Shown here: piece by piece, positions 26,884 to 35,127 of the stretch
How the letters are laid out: the number at the start of each line of letters is the position of its first letter
Numbering within the stretch: the first letter of the stretch is position 1
NCBI RefSeq assembly: GCF_900095265.1
Contig: NZ_LT607668.1
Location: 44,323-108,322, forward strand
Length of the DNA stretch: 64,000 bases
Origin: Janthinobacterium sp. UMAB-56
GTDB taxonomy: Bacteria > Pseudomonadota > Gammaproteobacteria > Burkholderiales > Burkholderiaceae_D
Direction of reading: 5' to 3'
The notes under the pieces: model-generated
Databases searched by the model: none
What the model was told of the DNA's origin: nothing
What the model saw: only the letters and a program-made list of their open reading frames with translations
Position numbers and translations under genes: made by a program

Positions 26884-27291
26884 ATGTCGGAACAATGGAA
26901 AATGATTTGCCGCCTGAAGGACATGCCGCTGGCAGGCGCGCGCATGGTGCAGCGTGGCCTGGCCTGGCAGGACTTGCCCGGCGTGGCGCTCTTCCGCGCG
27001 GCTGACGATACGGTGTACGCGCTGCTCGACACCGTTCCTTGCCTGGGCGGCCCGCTGGCGCATGGGGTGCTGATGGAGAAAAACCTGATGGGGCCGAAGA
27101 ACAGCTGGATCATCGAGCTCGATTCGGGCCGCCTGGTGGCGCCCGTGCAGGGCGTGGCGCGTTTGTACGCCGTGCGTATCCTGGATGGGCGCATCTACCT
27201 GGACTTCAATGAGCTCAATATCCCGGCCAGCAAGGCCGAACAGGCGCTGGCCGGGTCGTACGCCGTGCTGCCGCATGTGCAGATGGCATAG
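26884..27291 (+). CDS. NirD-like Rieske-fold protein (nitrite reductase small subunit family)
   Basis: A 135-residue Rieske-like protein. The N terminus EQWKMICRLKDMPLAGARMVQ and the VALFRAADDTVYALLDTVPCLGGPLAHG segment are those of the NirD family. The iron-ligand Cys/His pairs of true Rieske proteins are not complete, as is normal for NirD. An AAGGGAG site precedes the ATG. The catalytic partner NirB is absent from the neighbourhood, so the gene stands alone, divergent from tsaD. It may serve as a ferredoxin-like subunit elsewhere or be a leftover of the nir operon. Confidence 0.75.
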   Translation: MSEQWKMICRLKDMPLAGARMVQRGLAWQDLPGVALFRAADDTVYALLDTVPCLGGPLAHGVLMEKNLMGPKNSWIIELDSGRLVAPVQGVARLYAVRILDGRIYLDFNELNIPASKAEQALAGSYAVLPHVQMA

Positions 27292-27297
27292 GCATAT

Positions 27298-27365
27298 GGG
27301 GTCAGACCCTCAACACCGCTAACGTCAGACTCAGCGCCAACGCCGGCGGGGGGTGACCCCGGCCG
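27298..27365. repeat. Palindromic intergenic element (GGGGTCAGACCC type)
   Basis: The short gap between the convergent nirD-like and aroG genes contains GGGGTCAGACCC near its left end and GGGGGTGACCCC near its right end. Such self-complementary elements resemble REP-type intergenic repeats. Only this copy is evident here, so its status as a dispersed repeat is not shown by this window. Confidence 0.35.
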
Positions 27366-27366
27366 T

Positions 27367-28428
27367 TTATTTAGGGCGATTGAGAAGATGCGCATGCGCG
27401 TCGCGCAGCATGGTGGCCGTCGTGTCCCAGTCGATGCAGCCGTCGGTGACGGAGCAGCCGTAGGTCAGTTGCGACAGGTCTTGCGGGATCTTCTGGTTGC
27501 CGCCCACGATGTTCGATTCGATCATCACGCCCACCAGCGAGCGGTTTCCCTGGCGGATCTGGTTGACCACGTCGGCCATCACCAGCGGCTGCAGTTCCGG
27601 TTTCTTGTAGCTGTTCGCGTGCGAGCAGTCGACCACAAGGTTGGCCGGCAGCTTGGCCTTGGCCAGCGCCTGTTCGGCGATGGCGATCGAGACCGAATCG
27701 TAGTTCGGGCGGCCGTCGCCGCCGCGCAGCACCACGTGGCCATACGCGTTGCCGCGCGTGCGCACGATGGCCACATTGCCCTCGGCGTTAATGCCCAGGA
27801 AGGAGTGCGGGTGGGCCGACGACAAGATCGCGTTGACAGCGATGCTGATGTCGCCATCGGTGCCGTTCTTGAAACCGACCGGTGTCGACAGGCCAGACGA
27901 CATTTCGCGGTGCGTCTGCGATTCCGTGGTGCGCGCGCCGATGGCCGTCCAGGCAATCAGGTCGCCCAGGTATTGCGGCGAGATCGGGTCCAGCGCTTCG
28001 GTGGCGGTGGGCAGACCCAGTTCGCACACGTCGAGCAGGAACTGGCGCGCCTTTTCCATGCCTTCGTTGACCTTGAACGAATCGTCCATGTACGGGTCGT
28101 TGATATAACCCTTCCAGCCCGTGGTGGTACGCGGTTTTTCGAAATACACGCGCATCACCAGAAGCATCGTATCCTTGACTTCCTCTTGCAGCGCTTTCAG
28201 GCGGCGCGCGTAATCGAGGCCGGCGACCGGGTCGTGGATGGAGCACGGTCCGACGACGACGAACAGGCGCTGGTCCTTGCGGTCGATGATGTCGCGCAGC
28301 GCTTCGCGGCCGCGGCTGACGGTGTCGAAGGCGCTCTCCGACAGGGGCAGCCTGGCGTGCAGTTCGGCCGGCGTCGGCATGGGCGCGAAGGAGGTGACGT
28401 TGATATTTTCGATGTCTGGCGTATTCAT
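27367..28428 (-). CDS. aroG: 3-deoxy-7-phosphoheptulonate synthase (AroG-type)
   Basis: A 353-residue class I DAHP synthase that condenses phosphoenolpyruvate with erythrose-4-phosphate, the first shikimate pathway step. The motifs VVVGPCSIHDPVAGLDYA, MRVYFEKPRTTTGWKGYINDP, ARTTESQTHREMSSGLS, VDCSHANSYKKPELQ and MIESNIVGGNQ contain the PEP- and metal-binding residues of the E. coli AroF/G/H family. The N-terminal extension supplies the allosteric-site region. The ATG at 28428 gives the expected length. Which aromatic amino acid inhibits it cannot be decided by eye. Confidence 0.95.
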   Translation of the reverse strand: MNTPDIENINVTSFAPMPTPAELHARLPLSESAFDTVSRGREALRDIIDRKDQRLFVVVGPCSIHDPVAGLDYARRLKALQEEVKDTMLLVMRVYFEKPRTTTGWKGYINDPYMDDSFKVNEGMEKARQFLLDVCELGLPTATEALDPISPQYLGDLIAWTAIGARTTESQTHREMSSGLSTPVGFKNGTDGDISIAVNAILSSAHPHSFLGINAEGNVAIVRTRGNAYGHVVLRGGDGRPNYDSVSIAIAEQALAKAKLPANLVVDCSHANSYKKPELQPLVMADVVNQIRQGNRSLVGVMIESNIVGGNQKIPQDLSQLTYGCSVTDGCIDWDTTATMLRDAHAHLLNRPK

Positions 28429-28588
28429 GATTCTGGCTCGGCTTTCGCTATTGCGTTCTTTAAGAGGCAATAGTGTAGCGGAAATGCGGCCTCGCGGCGG
28501 GGATGGGGCCAAAACGGGAATGCCTGAGTTGTTTTTATGGCAGGGCCGGCACGCCGCCGTCCCCTCCTGGTTCTGCGCTTATTTGTCG

Positions 28589-29266
28589 CTAATGGCCGCC
28601 GGCCAGGCTGGCGCCAACGCTGTAGCGGGCGATGCGCTGGTAGTTGCCTGCCAGCTCGGGCGGCCTGGGCAGGCCGGGATGGCGCCGCACGTGTGCCAGG
28701 ATGGCCGTTTCGTGCTGGCGTATCTGCGCGTCCAGGCAGGCGATCTGCTGGCGCAACAAGGCGTGCAGCGCGTGCTGGCCAGCCTGCAGATGGGCATCGA
28801 GGCGCGCCGACTCCTGCTGGCGCACGCCTTCGATGGCGTGCAGGCGGCGCAGCCAGAGGCGCAGTTCCACGTAGGCGGCCGAGGGTGGCGTCCAGCGCGC
28901 GGGGCGCTTGTCTTCGCAGTAATTGGCCAGCACTACGGCGCTGCGCGCCGCGTCAGCGGGCAAGTCCTGGCTCCGCAGATAGTCATCCAGCGAGCCCGCT
29001 TCGGCGTCGCAGACCAGCATACCCATGTCGGCCAGCATGCGGGCAGGCGCCTCGCTGTAGGGCATATCGAGGCGCATGCAGACGCGCAAGCCCATGATGG
29101 GCACATCGTTTCTTTGCAGCCAGCTGCGCAGCCAGCGGTAGCCTGCGACGTCGTTTTCCAGCACCTTGCACAGTACTTCGCCGCCCGAGAGCAGCACGGC
29201 TTTCAGCAGCAGCTTGCTCGTTTCGATGCCGACGAAGGCGCTTTCCCGTTTGCTCGCGTGTGTCAT
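28589..29266 (-). CDS. Degenerate IS110-type DEDD domain protein
   Basis: A 225-residue protein that resembles only the N-terminal half of IS110-family transposases: FVGIETSKLLLKAVLL replaces the usual GIDVSK strand, VVLANYCEDKRPARWTPP matches the segment after the catalytic Asp pair, and the rest is the long helical linker. The C-terminal Tnp domain is missing and the expected acidic residues are changed (GIE for GID, no EATG, PADAARS in place of the TDRIDA-type motif). Yet the start has an excellent GGGGAGG site and the frame is open. It is either a relic or a domesticated domain; no inverted repeats were seen around it. Confidence 0.55.
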   Translation of the reverse strand: MTHASKRESAFVGIETSKLLLKAVLLSGGEVLCKVLENDVAGYRWLRSWLQRNDVPIMGLRVCMRLDMPYSEAPARMLADMGMLVCDAEAGSLDDYLRSQDLPADAARSAVVLANYCEDKRPARWTPPSAAYVELRLWLRRLHAIEGVRQQESARLDAHLQAGQHALHALLRQQIACLDAQIRQHETAILAHVRRHPGLPRPPELAGNYQRIARYSVGASLAGGH

Positions 29267-29422
29267 GATAGATCCTCCCCTGCATTGATATACGCAGCGG
29301 CGGCGCGTTTGGATGCAGTCGCAATGCAGTGTGTTCAAAAAAAGCTTGAAAGACTGTTGCTTTGACGCTTATGCCGTCCGCCAGCCCCTCTGCACGGTTA
29401 AAAATCCGTGTAAGCTGGCGCC

Positions 29423-30415
29423 ATGACGACTGTATCCATCCCCCATACCGATGTGGCCGGTGAGCCATTTCCCGCCGCACGTTTCATTAAAGAAATAGGC
29501 CGTGGCAAGAACGGCGCGCGCAGCATGACGCGCATTGATGCCCGCGCCCTCTACCGCGCCATGCTCGAAGGCCGCGTATCCGACCTGGAGCTGGGCGGCA
29601 TTTTATTGTCCATGCGCATCAAGGGCGAGTCCGTGGACGAGATCGCCGGCTTCCTCGACGCGGCCGAAGCCTCGTTCACCCCCTTGGCCGCGCCGGCGGG
29701 CGAGTTCGCGCCCATCATCATTCCCAGCTACAACGGCGCCCGCAAGATGGCCAATCTGACAGCCTTGCTGGCGCTGCTGCTGGCGCGCGCAGGGGCGCCC
29801 GTGCTCGTGCATGGCGTGAGCAGCGATCCGGGCCGCATCACCACGGCCGAAGTGCTGGCCGCGCTCGGGGTGCCGGCCTCGCCGGACCATGCGCAAACCG
29901 AGGCTGCCATGGCGCGCGGGGAAGTCGCCTTCCTGCCCATAGCGTCACTGGCGCCGCGCCTGGCACACATGCTATCGCTGCGGCGCGTGCTGGGCGTGCG
30001 CAATTCCACGCATACCCTGGTGAAAATCATGCAGCCGTTCGCCGGGCCGGCCTTGCGCCTGGTGTCGTACACGCATCCGGAATACCTGGAAATGCTCGGC
30101 GAATATTTCCTGACCTCCTCTGATCCTGCGCGCGGTGATGCTTTCCTGATGCGTGGCACGGAAGGCGAGACGGTGGCCAACGCCAACAAGGCGCAGCAGA
30201 TCGACTGGTTTCACGGGGGTGAGCGCACGCTGCTGGTGGAAAAACAGTTGCTGGTGGAAGAGTTGCCGCATTTGCCCGCCGAGCGCGATGCGGCCACTAC
30301 AGCTGAATGGGTCGCGGCCGTGCTGCGCGGCGAGGTGCCCGTGCCGCCATCGATCGCCGGGCAGGTGGAGCAATGCCTGATGGCATCGCGGCAGATTGCA
30401 GCACGGCCGCGCTAG
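29423..30415 (+). CDS. ybiB: YbiB/TrpD2-family DNA-binding protein
   Basis: A 330-residue protein with the anthranilate phosphoribosyltransferase fold but without its enzymatic motifs. The segments RAMLEGRVSDLELGGILLSMRIKGES (N-terminal helical domain), VLVHGVSSDPGRITTAEVLAALG and LGVRNSTHTLVKIMQPF fit YbiB (TrpD2), which binds nucleic acids and is induced by DNA damage in E. coli. The nucleotide-binding loop of true TrpD is not conserved. It is followed by a HI0933-family flavoprotein gene, with 56 bases between them. Confidence 0.85.
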   Translation: MTTVSIPHTDVAGEPFPAARFIKEIGRGKNGARSMTRIDARALYRAMLEGRVSDLELGGILLSMRIKGESVDEIAGFLDAAEASFTPLAAPAGEFAPIIIPSYNGARKMANLTALLALLLARAGAPVLVHGVSSDPGRITTAEVLAALGVPASPDHAQTEAAMARGEVAFLPIASLAPRLAHMLSLRRVLGVRNSTHTLVKIMQPFAGPALRLVSYTHPEYLEMLGEYFLTSSDPARGDAFLMRGTEGETVANANKAQQIDWFHGGERTLLVEKQLLVEELPHLPAERDAATTAEWVAAVLRGEVPVPPSIAGQVEQCLMASRQIAARPR

Positions 30416-30471
30416 CCGCGGCGCCGCAGTTTACAATGGCGTCTTTGTAATCAGCGGTGAGTGGAATTCCT

Positions 30472-31686
30472 ATGGCAAAACAATTTGATGTGGCAGTGAT
30501 CGGCGCTGGCGCGGCCGGCATGATGTGTGCGGCTGTTGCCGCCCAGCAAGGCAAGCGCGTGGTGTTGATCGATCACGCGGCCAAGCTGGCCGAAAAGATC
30601 CGCATCTCGGGTGGTGGACGGTGTAATTTCACCAATATTAACGCCACGCCGCAGAATTTCCTCTCGGAAAACCCGCATTTCTGCAAGAGTGCGCTGTCGC
30701 GCTACACGCCGCAGGATTTCCTTGCGCTGGTGAAAAAATACCGCATCGGCTACCACGAAAAGCACAAGGGCCAGCAATTCTGCAATGAATCGGCCGAGCA
30801 AATCATCGACATGCTCAAGGATGAGTGCGCTGCTGGCGGCGTGCACTGGCGCATGCCGTGCAAGATCGACCACGTTGCCCGGCAAGAAGACGGCGGCTTC
30901 GTGCTGCAGACAGATAGCGGCGACATCGAAACGGCCAGCATCGTCATCGCCACGGGAGGCTTGTCGATCCCGAAGATCGGCGCCACGGATTTTGCCTACC
31001 GTATCGCCAAGCAGTTTGACCTGGCGATGGTCGAACCGCGTCCGGCCCTGGTGCCGCTGACGTTCGATGCGGCCAGCTGGGCGCCGTTCGCGGAACTGTC
31101 CGGCATCGCGCTGGAAGTGGATGTGGAGACGGGCAGCCTGAAAGGCCGCAAGGCAAGCGGCGCGCGTTTCCGCGAGGATTTACTGTTCACCCATCGTGGC
31201 CTGTCCGGACCGGCGATCCTGCAGATTTCCAGCTACTGGCTGCCGGGCGAGCCCATCGTCATCAACTTGCTGCCGGAAGTGGACGTGGCACAGACCCTGA
31301 TCGAAGGCAAGGGCACCTTGAAGAAGCAACTGGGCAATATCGTCGCGCAATGGCTGCCGCAGCGCCTGGCTGACTGCCTGCTGGCCGTCAACGGTCTGGC
31401 GCCGGACGCACGCATCGCCGACATGCCGGACGCGCAACTGCGCAAGCTGGGACTGGCCATCAATGCCTGGTCCATCGTGCCCAACGGTTCCGAAGGCTAC
31501 CGCAAGGCCGAAGTGACACGCGGCGGCATCGATACGCGCGAGCTGTCGCAGCAGACGATGATGGCCAACAAAGTGCCTGGCCTGTACTTCATCGGCGAAG
31601 CGGTCGATGTGACAGGCTGGCTGGGTGGCTACAACTTCCAGTGGGCCTGGGCTTCCGGCGTGGCGGCAGGTATTGCCTTGCAGTAA
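30472..31686 (+). CDS. HI0933/YhiN-family FAD-dependent oxidoreductase
   Basis: A 404-residue flavoprotein. The FAD-binding loop VIGAGAAGMMCAAVAA lies at residues 8-23, followed by the ISGGGRCNFTN signature typical of the HI0933 family. Later motifs are IVIATGGLSIPKIGATDFAY, LFTHRGLSGPAILQISSYW and GLYFIGEAVDVTGWLGGYN, the last closing the FAD site. The role of the family is not settled, and reductase activity is only inferred. ATG 30472 is used; an in-frame GTG 15 bases earlier is an alternative. The gene precedes the rpsU operon. Confidence 0.9.
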   Translation: MAKQFDVAVIGAGAAGMMCAAVAAQQGKRVVLIDHAAKLAEKIRISGGGRCNFTNINATPQNFLSENPHFCKSALSRYTPQDFLALVKKYRIGYHEKHKGQQFCNESAEQIIDMLKDECAAGGVHWRMPCKIDHVARQEDGGFVLQTDSGDIETASIVIATGGLSIPKIGATDFAYRIAKQFDLAMVEPRPALVPLTFDAASWAPFAELSGIALEVDVETGSLKGRKASGARFREDLLFTHRGLSGPAILQISSYWLPGEPIVINLLPEVDVAQTLIEGKGTLKKQLGNIVAQWLPQRLADCLLAVNGLAPDARIADMPDAQLRKLGLAINAWSIVPNGSEGYRKAEVTRGGIDTRELSQQTMMANKVPGLYFIGEAVDVTGWLGGYNFQWAWASGVAAGIALQ

Positions 31687-31869
31687 GCAACTCTGTAGTA
31701 TTGGGTTCTGGCGCCCGGTGCGCCGGCCCCGGTGCGTGGTTTACGCCACATTCCGGCAGCGACCGCAGGCTGCATGCCGCACGCAAGTGGGGGAGGGGCT
31801 TCCCTTTCCGAATAAAAGCTGCTACTATCTATCTCTTCCTATACACCACCTCAACGGTTTGAATTTTAC

Positions 31870-32082
31870 ATGACCACTATTCGCCTTAAAGAAAACGAGC
31901 CGTTCGAAGTCGCAATGCGTCGCTTCAAACGCACCATCGAAAAAACGGGTCTGCTGACCGAATTGCGCGCACGCGAATTCTACGAAAAGCCAACAGCTGA
32001 GCGCAAGCGCAAGCTGGCAGCTGCTGTAAAGCGTCATTACAAACGCATCCGCAGCCAACAACTGCCGAAAAAATTATTCTAA
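31870..32082 (+). CDS. rpsU: 30S ribosomal protein S21
   Basis: A 70-residue basic protein, [20 protein letters not shown] at the start and a lysine/arginine-rich C terminus, matching S21 of the small ribosomal subunit. S21 assists base pairing between 16S rRNA and the message. It is the first gene of the macromolecular synthesis group rpsU-yqeY-dnaG-rpoD, which links translation, replication and transcription initiation. A terminator-like structure follows, so the downstream genes may receive less transcription than rpsU. Confidence 0.97.
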   Translation: MTTIRLKENEPFEVAMRRFKRTIEKTGLLTELRAREFYEKPTAERKRKLAAAVKRHYKRIRSQQLPKKLF

Positions 32083-32100
32083 GACTGTTCAGTCAGAACC

Positions 32101-32144
32101 AACCCGGGTAGTTCGGCGCATTGTTCGCCACGGGTTTTGTTTTG
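32101..32144 (+). terminator. Terminator-like hairpin after rpsU
   Basis: AACCCG at 32101-32106 pairs with CGGGTT at 32131-32136, and an inner GGCG/CGCC stem strengthens it; TTTTGTTTTG follows. It lies 18 bases behind the rpsU stop codon and probably attenuates read-through into yqeY-dnaG. Confidence 0.55.
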
Positions 32145-32179
32145 ATTCGCCTGAAGTGATACTTCAGATGAGTCGCATG

Positions 32180-32214
32180 CCCGCTCCGGTTCGCCGCAGC
32201 GGGTTTTCGCTTTT
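32180..32214 (+). terminator. Second hairpin with T-rich tail before yqeY
   Basis: CCCGCT (32180-32185) and AGCGGG (32198-32203) form a six-base-pair stem followed by TTTTCGCTTTT. Together with the structure at 32101 it makes a tandem terminator region between rpsU and yqeY. Confidence 0.5.
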
Positions 32215-32283
32215 GTGGCCGCCTGCTTGGCCCGCGCGCACGAGCATCGAGTCCCTTTACCACTTACCAACACGAGGATTGCC

Positions 32284-32736
32284 ATGAGCTTGAAAGAACA
32301 AATTACCGAAGACATGAAAAACGCCATGCGCGCCAAGGAAGCGGGCAAGCTGGGCACGATTCGCCTGTTGCTGGCAGAAATCAAGCGCAAGGAAGTCGAC
32401 GAGCGCATCGAACTGACGGATGCCCACGTGACGGCCATCGTGGAAAAGATGATCAAGCAGCGCAAGGATTCGATCACCCAGTTCGAAGCCGGTGGCCGTG
32501 CCGACCTGGCCGACATCGAAAAAGCCGAACTGGTGCACCTGACGGGCTATATGCCTGCCGGCCTGTCGGACGAAGAAGTGGCGGCCGAAGTGGCTGCCGC
32601 CGTGGCCGCCTCGGGCGCCGCCGGTCCGCAAGACATGGGTAAGGTGATGGCCATCGTCAAGCCGAAGCTGGCCGGCCGCGCCGACATGACCGTGGTGTCC
32701 GCCCTGGTCAAGAAAGCCTTGACGCCGGCAGCGTAA
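32284..32736 (+). CDS. yqeY: GatB/YqeY domain protein
   Basis: A 150-residue protein with the YqeY domain: SLKEQITEDMKNAMRAKEAGKLGTIRLL-type helices at the N terminus, the VEKMIKQRKDSITQFEAGGR segment in the middle and KVMAIVKPKLAGRADMTVVS at the C terminus. The same domain forms the tail of GatB and probably binds tRNA. Standing alone between rpsU and dnaG is its normal place in beta- and gammaproteobacteria. The ATG at 32284 has an ACGAGGA ribosome binding site. The cellular role of the single-domain protein is unclear. Confidence 0.92.
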   Translation: MSLKEQITEDMKNAMRAKEAGKLGTIRLLLAEIKRKEVDERIELTDAHVTAIVEKMIKQRKDSITQFEAGGRADLADIEKAELVHLTGYMPAGLSDEEVAAEVAAAVAASGAAGPQDMGKVMAIVKPKLAGRADMTVVSALVKKALTPAA

Positions 32737-32754
32737 GCATACAATAGTAGTAAT

Positions 32755-32780
32755 CGGCTGCCGGCCCATGCTGGCAGCCG
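32755..32780. other. Perfect 8-bp hairpin between yqeY and dnaG
   Basis: CGGCTGCC and GGCAGCCG form a perfect stem with a ten-base loop. No T-tract follows, so it is not a standard terminator. It may be an RNA processing or stability element in the rpsU-rpoD transcript. Confidence 0.45.
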
Positions 32781-32866
32781 CTCAAATCGCCCACACGTTG
32801 ACCTGGCTCAACCTCAGGCCGCGTGCGGTAGTATAGTCTGACCTATAACAAGACCCGCCCTCGCCA

Positions 32867-34663
32867 GTGATACCTCAATCCTTCATTTCCGATTTGCTCA
32901 ACCGCGTCGATATCGTCGATGTCGTGGGCCGCTATGTGCAACTGAAAAAAGGTGGCGCCAATTTCATGGGCTTGTGCCCGTTTCACAGTGAAAAATCGCC
33001 CAGCTTTACCGTCAGCCCCACCAAGCAGTTCTATCACTGCTTCGGCTGTGGCGCGCATGGCACCTCGATCGGCTTCCTGATCGAGTACTCGGGCATGGGC
33101 TTTGTCGATGCCGTGAAGGACCTGGCGCAGAACGTGGGCATGGTGGTGCCGGAAGCGGACGACAAGATCCCGCCGGCCCAGCGCGCGCAGATCCAGGCGC
33201 AAAGCATGGCCCTGTCCGATGCCATGACGCAGGCCTGCGATTATTACCGGGGGCAATTGCGCCACGCGCCGGAAGCCATCGCCTACCTGAAGAACCGGGG
33301 CTTGACGGGCGAAGTGGCCGCTCGCTTCGGTATGGGCTTCGCGCCCGGCGGCTGGGACAATTTACGTTCCGTCTTCCCCGACTACGATGTGGTGGCTCTG
33401 GCCGAGGCCGGCCTGGTGATCGACAAGGTCGATGAAGAGGGCAACAACCGCAAGCGCTACGACCGTTTCCGCGAACGCATCATGTTCCCGATTCGTAATA
33501 CCAAGGGCCAGGTCATCGCCTTTGGCGGACGCGTGCTCGACCATGGGGAACCGAAATACCTGAACTCGCCGGAAACCCCCTTGTTTTCCAAGGGATTCGA
33601 ACTATATGGCTTGTTCGAGGCGCGCCAGGCTATCCGCGACGCCGGCTATGTGCTGGTGACGGAGGGCTATATGGACGTGGTGGCGCTGGCGCAGATGGGT
33701 TTCCCGCAAGCAGTTGCCACCCTGGGCACGGCGTGCACGCCCACCCACGTGCAAAAACTGCTGCGCCAGACCGATAACGTGATTTTCAGCTTCGACGGCG
33801 ACAAGGCTGGCCGCCGCGCCGCCCGCCGCGCGCTGGAAGCGAGTTTGGCCCATGTGTCGGACAATAAAACCATCAAATTCCTGTTCCTGCCCTCGGAACA
33901 CGATCCGGACAGTTACATCCGCGAATTCGGCGCCGAAGGTTTTGAACAGCAAGTACATGAAGCCATGCCGCTGTCGCAATTTTTGCTGAAAGAAGTGTCG
34001 GGTGAGCATGATTTGTCGGAGCCGGAAGGGCGTGCCCGCGTGCAGTTCGACGCCAAGCCCCTGCTGCAACTGATGGCGCCGTCGTCCTTGCGCCTGCAGA
34101 TCGTGCGCGGCCTGGCGCAACTGACGCAGTCCACGCCGGCCGAAATCGAAGCCCTGTTCGAGCTGGCCAAGCCCGTTGCCGTGGCGCGCCGCGCGCCGCC
34201 GAAATCGGGCCGCCCCGTGCCCGTGGGGCTGGAATTGAAGATCATGCGCATGCTGGTGGCGCATCCGCCGCTGACGATGCGCATCGACGAGGCCGCTCTC
34301 ACGGCTTTCCAGCACCTGGGGCCGGATGCGGCGCACAGCCTGGGGCAACTGGTGGCCGTGGGGCAGGCCTTGGGCGAGCATGGCAGTTTTGCCGCCCTGG
34401 CGCAGCAGTTGAAGGAGCTGGGCAGCGAATACGACGAGATCATCGGCGAGATCGCGGCCGGCACGGAATCCGATTACGACAGCGAATTGTCGTGGCTGGT
34501 GAGCACCATCCGCGAGATCAAGTTGAATGCCTTGAAGGCGGAATTGCAGCAATTGTTTGCGTCGGGTTTGCCATCCGAGAAAATTGGTGTACGCTACCGC
34601 GAAATCATGCAAGAGCAAGGCGAGCTGGAGCGTGAGCGTGATGCGGAGTTGGTGAATCGATAA
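32867..34663 (+). CDS. dnaG: DNA primase
   Basis: A 598-residue primase that makes RNA primers at the replication fork. The N-terminal CHC2-type zinc domain is seen in GLCPFHSEKSPSFTVSPTKQF and YHCFGCGAHGTSIGF; the TOPRIM catalytic core includes VTEGYMDVVALAQMG near residue 265 and FSFDGDKAGRRAARRAL near 306, with the metal-binding acidic residues. The C-terminal 150 residues are the helicase-binding domain, with LVSTIREIKLNALKAELQ near the end. The start is GTG at 32867, giving MIPQSFISDLLNRVDIVDVV, which matches the family start. It is the third gene of the conserved group. Confidence 0.97.
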   Translation: MIPQSFISDLLNRVDIVDVVGRYVQLKKGGANFMGLCPFHSEKSPSFTVSPTKQFYHCFGCGAHGTSIGFLIEYSGMGFVDAVKDLAQNVGMVVPEADDKIPPAQRAQIQAQSMALSDAMTQACDYYRGQLRHAPEAIAYLKNRGLTGEVAARFGMGFAPGGWDNLRSVFPDYDVVALAEAGLVIDKVDEEGNNRKRYDRFRERIMFPIRNTKGQVIAFGGRVLDHGEPKYLNSPETPLFSKGFELYGLFEARQAIRDAGYVLVTEGYMDVVALAQMGFPQAVATLGTACTPTHVQKLLRQTDNVIFSFDGDKAGRRAARRALEASLAHVSDNKTIKFLFLPSEHDPDSYIREFGAEGFEQQVHEAMPLSQFLLKEVSGEHDLSEPEGRARVQFDAKPLLQLMAPSSLRLQIVRGLAQLTQSTPAEIEALFELAKPVAVARRAPPKSGRPVPVGLELKIMRMLVAHPPLTMRIDEAALTAFQHLGPDAAHSLGQLVAVGQALGEHGSFAALAQQLKELGSEYDEIIGEIAAGTESDYDSELSWLVSTIREIKLNALKAELQQLFASGLPSEKIGVRYREIMQEQGELERERDAELVNR

Positions 34664-35127
34664 CCTTGCTCTGGAGGTATGGCGCGCACTGGAAAAACAT
34701 TTTTCGCGTGCTATAATTAAATGCTAAGTATTGTGTGCTTTGGCAAGCTAGTTCTGTTTCGTAAATAGTATTTGTTTTCAGTAAGTTAGGCTCTTGATCG
34801 GCGCGGTGGATCGTGTCGGCAGCCAGAGCCAACTGGCGCTTTCGGCATTGTGGGCAAGGCTCGCAGACGCTGTCAAACCGCGCCAGGCTCTCGCTCCCAA
34901 CGCGGTCGATGCAGGAATTTTTGCCGAGGCGGCTGGCAACAGCCGGTGGACAGGAATTGCTGCGCTTCCCGCGGATCGTGGCCGATGAGGTGTAAGTAAC
35001 GTAACAGTGTCGAATTTGCGTTGTCGGCAGGTTCGAAGATGGTGGTTCCCGCAGGTAGACAGGGAACTGGCAGCAAACTTTATCCTAATCCACCGTAAAG
35101 CAAGTCGTTGTGTAATCGAAAGCGCCT
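34664..35127. other. 464-base gap between dnaG and rpoD, no gene seen
   Basis: No convincing coding region was found on either strand. The first part is AT-rich and contains an extended -10 promoter; the remainder is a GC-rich stretch of about 400 bases ending in the rpoD start. A promoter followed by a long leader upstream of rpoD is the simplest reading. Confidence 0.6.
34709..34717 (+). promoter_or_regulatory. Extended -10 promoter upstream of rpoD
   Basis: TGCTATAAT is a perfect extended -10 (TGnTATAAT). The -35 region at 34689-34694 (CTGGAA) is weak, as is usual for this promoter type. It would give rpoD a transcript independent of rpsU and dnaG with a leader of roughly 400 bases. Confidence 0.55.

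Noticed and set aside
34794..34988. Short + strand frame in the dnaG-rpoD gap
   Set aside because: Starts at TTG without a ribosome binding site and has no recognisable features; a leader RNA is more likely.
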